Part shown: in pieces, positions 57,916 through 64,000 of the stretch
Layout of the letters: each line of letters starts with the position of its first letter
Position numbering within the stretch: the first letter of the stretch is position 1
Source of the DNA: Methylacidiphilales bacterium
GTDB taxonomy: Bacteria; Verrucomicrobiota; Verrucomicrobiia; Methylacidiphilales; UBA1321
DNA: 64,000 nt
Direction of reading: 5' to 3'
Assembly (NCBI GenBank): GCA_026225555.1
Contig: JAMFSY010000007.1
Coordinates: forward strand, 1 to 64,000
Notes under the pieces: generated by a model
What the model was told of the DNA's origin: nothing
What the model saw: only the letters and a program-made list of their open reading frames with translations
Database searches by the model: none
Translations under genes and position numbers: made by a program

Positions 57916-60633
57916 ATGTCCTGGTCAGTGGAAATGCGCGGCAAAAGCATCTACCTGCCGCAGATCGATCTTTGGTGTGATGCCCATGTGCCCGTGCCTT
58001 GTTCGTTTGTTTCGCATGCGCATTTCGATCATCTGGCCGCGCACCGAAAGATTATCACGTCGGAAGGCACGCGCCGGTTGATGGCCACGCGGCTTCCCGG
58101 CGAACGCGAGGAGATCGTGCTGCCTTTCGGCGCGTCCTATGCCTTCGATGCCGGGACGGAGCTGAGGCTTTATCCCGCCGGACACATCTTCGGCTCCGCC
58201 ATGCTGCATGCGACCCGCGAGAGCGAATCTTTTCTCTACACCGGCGATTTTAAATTGCGGCCGGGACATTCGGCGGAAAAATGCGAACCGCCGCGTGCGG
58301 ATGTGGTCGTGATGGAAACAACCTTCGGTCTGCCGCGCTATGTTTTTCCGTCGATCGAAAAAGTCCTCGCCGACATCGTCCACTTTTGTCAGGACGCGAT
58401 TGAAGATGGGCAGGTGCCTGTTCTCTTCGGCTACTCGCTCGGTAAAAGCCAGGAGCTTCTTTCCAGCCTCGCGGAAGCAAAGCTCCCCGTCATGCTGCAC
58501 CCTCAGACCCTCAAGATCACCAGGGTCTACGAAGAACTCGGCCAGACTTTCTGCCCCTACGAGCCCTTCACGCTCACCGAAGTTTCCGGGCATGTCGTGC
58601 TCTGTCCGCCACAGGCCGCGCAATCCGCCTGGCTGCGTAAAATCAAGGCGCGACGCACGGCTGCGATTACCGGTTGGGCGGTCGATCCCGCGGCCGTTTA
58701 TCGTTATCAATGCGACGCCGCCTTTCCGCTCAGCGATCACGCCGATTATGCCGATCTGCTGCGCTTCGTGGAATTGGTGCAGCCTAAACGGGTGCTTACC
58801 GTCCACGGTTACGTCAAAGAATTCGCGCGCACCCTACGCGAAAAGGGAATCGAGGCATGGGCACTGGGAATCGATAATCAGCTGGAGATTTCACTGACGC
58901 AACTAAATCACCGGGCTCTCGCCACGCCTGTTCCGAAGGCGCCGCCAGTCGTCCGGCAAACTCAGGAAGGCGTCGTTGGTAAGGAAGACCTGCTTGCCTT
59001 CGCCCAAGTTGCCGAAAAGATTCGCGCGACAATGAAAAAGCTCGAAAAAGTGGAGTTGTTAAAAAATTATTTTGCCAAACTCCCACCCGAAGCACTCGGT
59101 GCGGCGGCGCTTTCCTTCACCGGCCGGCCATTCCCGCCGAGCGAGGGCCGCGCATTGAATTGTGGCTGGGCGATTCTCAAGGCGGCCCTGCTCGGTGTCT
59201 CCGGCACGAGCGAGGCCGATTACCGTTCAACTTACCATCGCTACAGCGACAGCGGGGACACGGCGGAGGCCATTCTCCAAGGCCGCACCACGCCTTCACC
59301 CTGGCCGGTTTCTCACCTGCCCGCCTTCTTCGATTCGTTGGCCGCGATGCGCGGGCCGTTCGACAAAAGGGATCTCTTGCGAGATCGGTTGGCGCAGCTT
59401 GATCCCCTTGCGGCGAAATATTTGATCAAAATCATCACGGGAGATTTGCGCATCGGTTTGAAAGAGGGGCTGGTCGAAGAAGCGCTCGCCGCCGCATTTG
59501 CCCGTCCGCCCGAAGCGATTCGCGAGGCCAATATGTTAAGCGGCGATCTCGCGGCCACCGCGCGCGCCGCGCGCGAAGGCACGTTGGAGAAAATGGAGCT
59601 CCGGACCTTCAATCCCATCCACTTCATGCTGGCGAGTCCTGAGCCGACGGCGCAGGCCATCGTGGAGCGCCTGGCCGATCCCATTTGGGTCGAGGAAAAG
59701 TATGACGGTATTCGCTGCCAGTTGCACAAGGAGGGCGAGCGGGTGGAGCTTTATTCGCGAGAACTGCGGTGCATTACGGATCAATTTCCCGATCTCACCG
59801 CGCGGGCCCGGAAAATTCCGGCCGACTTCATCGCGGATGGGGAGCTGCTCGCGTGGCAGAATGGACGCGCGCTGCCTTTCGCGGAACTGCAAAAACGGCT
59901 GGGGCGAAAAGGGGGCGACGATTTCTTTCTGGGTGCGGAAATTCCGGTGTCGTTTTCGCTTTACGACCTGCTTGGTCTGGAGGGAAAGAGCCTGCTCAAA
60001 TTATCGCTCCGCGAACGCCGGGCGCGCCTCGATGCCATCCCGCTCGTTTCCGGGATCGAGCGGGCGCCTTATCGATTGGTCAGCGGTGCAACGGCGATCG
60101 AGGCGGCGTTTCTTCAGGCGCGCGAGCGCGGCAATGAAGGTCTGATGGCGAAGGACCCGGAATCCATTTATCTTCCGGGCCGCCGTGGACTGGCCTGGCT
60201 GAAATTGAAAAAAGCCTACGCCACGCTTGATGTCGTGGTGGTCGGCGTCGAGTGGGGCCACGGCAAGCGCAAGAACGTGCTTTCCGATTACACCTTCGCC
60301 GTGCGCGACGAAGAGACGAACCGGCTCCTCCCGGTTGGCAAAGCCTACTCGGGCCTGACCGATGCGGAGATCGCACATTACACCGAGCATTTCCTCCAAA
60401 GCACGCTGGAGGAACGCGGGTGCTATCGTTTGGTACAGCCGGAAGTCGTGCTCGAGGTCGCGTTCGATACCATCCAGCGCAGCGACCGGCACGCCTCGGG
60501 TTATGCCCTCCGCTTTCCCCGTATCCTGCGCATCCGCGATGACAAGACCGTGCGCGAAATCGATACGCTGGCCTATTGCCGGGAATTGGCCGAGACTGCC
60601 GCGCAGGGCTGGAAATCGATGCCCGCGACGTGA
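57916..60633 (+). CDS. fused ligase-associated MBL-fold exonuclease (SNM1-like) and ATP-dependent DNA ligase
   Basis: N-terminal SHAHFDHL, YTGDFKLRPG, SDHADYADLL, VLTVHGY; C-terminal ligase motif I EEKYDGIRCQ, FIADGELLAW, GLMAKDPES, WLKLKK; continuous 905-aa ORF. Confidence 0.92.
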   Translation: MSWSVEMRGKSIYLPQIDLWCDAHVPVPCSFVSHAHFDHLAAHRKIITSEGTRRLMATRLPGEREEIVLPFGASYAFDAGTELRLYPAGHIFGSAMLHATRESESFLYTGDFKLRPGHSAEKCEPPRADVVVMETTFGLPRYVFPSIEKVLADIVHFCQDAIEDGQVPVLFGYSLGKSQELLSSLAEAKLPVMLHPQTLKITRVYEELGQTFCPYEPFTLTEVSGHVVLCPPQAAQSAWLRKIKARRTAAITGWAVDPAAVYRYQCDAAFPLSDHADYADLLRFVELVQPKRVLTVHGYVKEFARTLREKGIEAWALGIDNQLEISLTQLNHRALATPVPKAPPVVRQTQEGVVGKEDLLAFAQVAEKIRATMKKLEKVELLKNYFAKLPPEALGAAALSFTGRPFPPSEGRALNCGWAILKAALLGVSGTSEADYRSTYHRYSDSGDTAEAILQGRTTPSPWPVSHLPAFFDSLAAMRGPFDKRDLLRDRLAQLDPLAAKYLIKIITGDLRIGLKEGLVEEALAAAFARPPEAIREANMLSGDLAATARAAREGTLEKMELRTFNPIHFMLASPEPTAQAIVERLADPIWVEEKYDGIRCQLHKEGERVELYSRELRCITDQFPDLTARARKIPADFIADGELLAWQNGRALPFAELQKRLGRKGGDDFFLGAEIPVSFSLYDLLGLEGKSLLKLSLRERRARLDAIPLVSGIERAPYRLVSGATAIEAAFLQARERGNEGLMAKDPESIYLPGRRGLAWLKLKKAYATLDVVVVGVEWGHGKRKNVLSDYTFAVRDEETNRLLPVGKAYSGLTDAEIAHYTEHFLQSTLEERGCYRLVQPEVVLEVAFDTIQRSDRHASGYALRFPRILRIRDDKTVREIDTLAYCRELAETAAQGWKSMPAT

Positions 60634-61028
60634 TGAAGCTTCCCCCGCAAATCGAAATGGAAGGCCTGATCGCCTACGAACAGGTCGGCGCGTTTGAGGA
60701 CTTGCAGCGCAAGCGCCTGCCGGCGATTTATGGCGGGCTGACGCTACTATTTGTCATCTGCGGCGGCGCGATGCTGCTGGCGAATCTTCCGGCCGGGGCC
60801 CTTTTATGCCTCGGGATCGCCATCCTGTTTCCGCTTTGGGCCGGGTTTGAATGGTGGCGGCTGCGGTTGCGCTACCAGGAGAATCTGCGACGGCTCGCGG
60901 AGCTGGAAAGCCAGTACGGCGACCAGGTGCCATGGCTCCAGGTCGAACGGCATTTCGCCGCGTTGGAGCAATTGCGGGCGGACCTGGCCGAGGAGAAGCA
61001 GAAAGCCGAAGAGCGCCGCGCTAAATAA
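60633..61028 (+). CDS. small two-TM membrane protein
   Basis: TGATG overlap with the ligase stop; LPAIYGGLTLLFVICGGAMLLANLPAGALLCLGIAILFPLWAGFEWW, C-terminal coiled coil. Confidence 0.65.
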   Translation: MKLPPQIEMEGLIAYEQVGAFEDLQRKRLPAIYGGLTLLFVICGGAMLLANLPAGALLCLGIAILFPLWAGFEWWRLRLRYQENLRRLAELESQYGDQVPWLQVERHFAALEQLRADLAEEKQKAEERRAK

Positions 61029-61191
61029 TCCCGCGACAGAGCCAGCGAAGCAGGGACCAGGCACTATGCCCGGCGTAGAGAAGATGATCTCCAAAAAGAA
61101 ACATCCCCAGCAGGATGAGCCCGACCACGATGGAAAGCACTGTCCAAGCCTGAATATAGCGGGGGGAATAAGGCAGGGGCTCGTTGCTCAT
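61021..61191 (-). CDS. 56-aa single-TM protein not in the ORF track
   Basis: MSNEPLPYSPRYIQAWTVLSIVVGLILLGMFLFGDHLLYAGHSAWSLLRWLCRGII; 8-bp convergent overlap with 60633-61028. Confidence 0.5.
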   Translation of the reverse strand: MSNEPLPYSPRYIQAWTVLSIVVGLILLGMFLFGDHLLYAGHSAWSLLRWLCRGII

Positions 61192-61249
61192 AATGAGAAC
61201 GAATTAGCACAGGATGCGCGGCCGCGCAATCAACGTTTGCCTCAGGCGC

Positions 61250-63142
61250 TTAGGCGGCGGCCTGCGGGTAAATGCTTTGCCGCGCCGCCATGGCGGTGAA
61301 AACACCCCGTTGGCCAAGGAGCTCGTCGAAGTGGCCCTGCTCGATCACACGTCCTTTTTCCAGGACCAGAATCTGGTCCATCGAGCGGAGGGTGGAAAGG
61401 CGATGGGCCACGCAGATCACCGTGCGATTCTCGGCCAGGTGATCGATGGCCTTCTGCACCTCGGCCTCGGACTGCGAATCGAGCGAGGCTGTGGCCTCGT
61501 CGAGCACGAGAATGGGCGCGTTGCGCACAAAGGCCCGGGCAATCGCGATGCGCTGGCGTTGGCCGCCGGAAAGCCGGAGCCCGCGTTCGCCCAGCTGCGT
61601 ATCATAGCCTTGGGGCAGCGCCGTGATGAAGTCATGCGCGTAGGCTTCCCGCGCCGCAATGATGATTTCCTCGCGGGTCGCACCAATTTTCCCGAACGCG
61701 ATATTTTCCGCCACCGTGGTGTTGAAGAGGAGGATGTCCTGGCTGACCAGCGCGAGGTGAAAGCGAAGATCCGCCAGCGCGGCCGTGTTGATCGGTTTGC
61801 CGTCGATCTCGATCTGCCCGGAAGTCGGATCGTAGAAGCGGAAGATGAGGTTGATCAGCGAGCTCTTGCCCGAACCGCTTTCACCGGCGAGGCCGAGGCG
61901 CTGTCCACGACGCAGGCTCAAGTTGAGGTGATCGAGCACGGCCCCGTCGCCATAGGAAAAGCTTACATCGCGAAAGTCGAGCGAGTTGGTGAACGCCGAT
62001 AGCGCGACGGGATGTTCCGGTTCGCGTACGGAGGGCTGCAACTTGAAGATGGCCATGAGCCGCTCGGTGGCCAGTCCCGCCTGAGTGAAGTAGACTTGGA
62101 TGCTGCCGAGTTTCTTGAACGGCGTGAAAAACATCACCAGGGCGAGGAGAAAGGAGCCAAGGATCTTTACGCCGATGTTGGCCCAGATGGCGTAAAGCAG
62201 CACCGCGCCCATGCCGAAGGCGTTGAGCGTTTCGATAATCGGGTTCAGCGTCGCCCGCGCCTGCACGGTCTTGAGCAGGAAACGGTTCGCGCGATCGCCC
62301 GCGGTGCGGAAAAGCTTCGCATGTTCGTTGCCCAATTCGTAGGCCTTGGTCACGCGCACGTTCTGGAACGATTCCATGGCGATGCCCGCCTGATTGATCG
62401 AGGCCACATTGTCCTGGCGTCCCTGCGCCTTGATCTTGCGGCTGATGACGCGCGTGGGGATGATGCAGAGCGGCGCAAACGCGAGCGCGATGATTGTCAG
62501 CTTCCAATCCATCGCGAGCAAGCCGATGAACAGGCAGAAGATGGTCGAGGGTTCCTTGACGAGATCAGAGAGGCCGAGGCGCAGGCAAGAATTGACCGCA
62601 CTGGTGTCGTCGTTGATCCGGCTCATTAATTCGGCCGTGGTCGAGCGATGGAAAAAATCGAGCGAGAGCGAGTTGATTTTGCGGAAGAGGTCTTCCTTGA
62701 TGTCGTTGGAAATACGCTGGCCCGCCCAGGCCATGAGATAGGTGGTGGCGTAACTCATCAGGCCGCGAAAGCCACTGAGCAGTGGCATAAGCAACAGGCC
62801 GCCAAGCACCTGTTTCCAATCGAGATTACGATGGACAAGCGGCAGCCACGGATCGACGGCGAGATAAAGACGCTCGTTGATCTCCTTCATCGCGGAATGC
62901 AGCCCATGCATCGTGGGGCTCTCCTGCGCCTCCCGGGCAGCGGCTTCCTGCCGGGCCGCATCGGTGACTTTCTGGACGTGGGCAGGATCGTCCAGCCGGT
63001 TCAGCATCAGGTAGACGCCACCGAGGGTGAGGCCGTTGGAAAGACCGAAGATGAATCCAAAAAAGACGCCGACGACAAAGCGAAACCAATAGCGGCGGAG
63101 ATAAGGCCAGCCAAAGTGAAAAATTCTAAGCGCGTCCGTCAT
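61250..63142 (-). CDS. ABC transporter permease/ATP-binding protein (MsbA-like exporter)
   Basis: TM domain plus GESGSGKSSLINLIFRFYDPTSG, LSGGQRQRIAIARAF, LVLDEATASLD; start at MTDALRIFHF. Confidence 0.93.
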   Translation of the reverse strand: MTDALRIFHFGWPYLRRYWFRFVVGVFFGFIFGLSNGLTLGGVYLMLNRLDDPAHVQKVTDAARQEAAAREAQESPTMHGLHSAMKEINERLYLAVDPWLPLVHRNLDWKQVLGGLLLMPLLSGFRGLMSYATTYLMAWAGQRISNDIKEDLFRKINSLSLDFFHRSTTAELMSRINDDTSAVNSCLRLGLSDLVKEPSTIFCLFIGLLAMDWKLTIIALAFAPLCIIPTRVISRKIKAQGRQDNVASINQAGIAMESFQNVRVTKAYELGNEHAKLFRTAGDRANRFLLKTVQARATLNPIIETLNAFGMGAVLLYAIWANIGVKILGSFLLALVMFFTPFKKLGSIQVYFTQAGLATERLMAIFKLQPSVREPEHPVALSAFTNSLDFRDVSFSYGDGAVLDHLNLSLRRGQRLGLAGESGSGKSSLINLIFRFYDPTSGQIEIDGKPINTAALADLRFHLALVSQDILLFNTTVAENIAFGKIGATREEIIIAAREAYAHDFITALPQGYDTQLGERGLRLSGGQRQRIAIARAFVRNAPILVLDEATASLDSQSEAEVQKAIDHLAENRTVICVAHRLSTLRSMDQILVLEKGRVIEQGHFDELLGQRGVFTAMAARQSIYPQAAA

Positions 63143-63269
63143 AGGGCAAGCTGACAGGCTAGTCCGGGTCGCGCGGAAGAACAAGTCCGTGCAGATCGCG
63201 CGGGGCCGCGGGGAATCTTCTCGATTCCGTCGTCGCTTTTTTGTCAAATGGACGTTCCGTCCCTTCCCC

Positions 63270-64000
63270 ATGCCCGATTCCTCGTTTTCCACTCCGCCCC
63301 AGAAAGTCCTCGTCACCGGTGCCGCCGGTTTCATCGGGTCCCGCGTGTGCGCCTTGCTGCATGAACAAGGTTACGCGGTCACGGGGCTGGACAGCTTCAA
63401 TGACGCTTATGATGTGCGCCTGAAGGACTGGCGCTGGGCGCAATTGGAAAAACGGCCGGGCTTGGAATTACACCGGCTTGATCTTGGCGACGTGGCGGGG
63501 CTGACCTCGCTTTTCGAAAAACAGGCCAGCGGTGGGTCGGCGCCGTTCGATGCCGTCATCAATCTCGCGGCGCGGGCCGGTGTGCGCGCCTCGGTGGAAT
63601 TTCCCGCCGTATACGTGGAGGCGAACGTCAGTGGCTCGCTCAATCTTCTGGAGATGTGCCGAAAGTTCGGCGTGAAGAAATTCGTCCTGGCCTCAACTTC
63701 GAGTCTCTACGGCAAGGAGCATCCCACGCCCTATCGCGAGGACATGAATACCGACCATCAACTCTCGCCCTATGCGGCGACGAAGAAGGCGGCTGAGGCC
63801 ATGGCCTACACCTACCATTTTCTGCACGGGCTCGACATCAGCGTGCTACGCTACTTCACAGTTTACGGCCCCGCCGGCCGGCCGGACATGACGCCGCTGC
63901 GTTTCACCCAGCGCATTCGGGAGGGAAGGAAGATCACGGTATTCGGCGACGGCTCGCAATCGCGCGACTTTACCTACGTGGACGACATCGCCCGGGGAAC
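63270..64000 (+). CDS. NAD-dependent epimerase (UDP-glucuronate 4-epimerase-like), truncated at window end
   Basis: Translated from sequence: MPDSSFSTPPQKVLVTGAAGFIGSRVCALLHEQGYAVTGLDSFNDAYDVRLK...SPYAATKKAAE...FTVYGPAGRPDM. Confidence 0.9.
   Translation, partial: MPDSSFSTPPQKVLVTGAAGFIGSRVCALLHEQGYAVTGLDSFNDAYDVRLKDWRWAQLEKRPGLELHRLDLGDVAGLTSLFEKQASGGSAPFDAVINLAARAGVRASVEFPAVYVEANVSGSLNLLEMCRKFGVKKFVLASTSSLYGKEHPTPYREDMNTDHQLSPYAATKKAAEAMAYTYHFLHGLDISVLRYFTVYGPAGRPDMTPLRFTQRIREGRKITVFGDGSQSRDFTYVDDIARG

Overview
GC-rich, gene-dense bacterial chromosomal segment. The gene repertoire suggests a PVC/Verrucomicrobia-like organism, but this is not proven from the sequence. Both ends cut through genes: mnmG at the left and an NAD-dependent sugar epimerase at the right. 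Most of the content is housekeeping: mnmG, pepA, ispH, hpt, pyrH, lpxD, a Znu-type ABC transporter, an ABC-F protein and an MsbA-like exporter. There is also an unusual density of two-component proteins (three hybrid kinases, one GAF/PAS kinase with a stand-alone receiver, one NtrC-type regulator) and an AraC-linked redox/transport cluster. I saw no rRNA, tRNA, CRISPR array or intact transposase. The observations most worth following up are: (1) a strong ydaO/c-di-AMP riboswitch candidate, including its tail-loop pseudoknot, in the leader of an SPFH/flotillin-like gene; (2) a perfect 16-bp parS palindrome TGTTCCACGTGGAACA inside mnmG; (3) a single-polypeptide fusion of an SNM1-type metallo-beta-lactamase nuclease with an ATP-dependent DNA ligase; (4) Fur/Zur-style 7-1-7 operator copies between the znu operon and a TonB receptor; (5) a 33-bp motif at matching distances (39-40 nt) upstream of two genes in the AraC cluster; (6) a nested hairpin in an AT-rich island; (7) a leaderless promoter overlapped by a perfect 10-bp inverted repeat; (8) several dispersed palindromic repeat families. 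All calls come from reading the sequence and the supplied ORF track; no database search was run.
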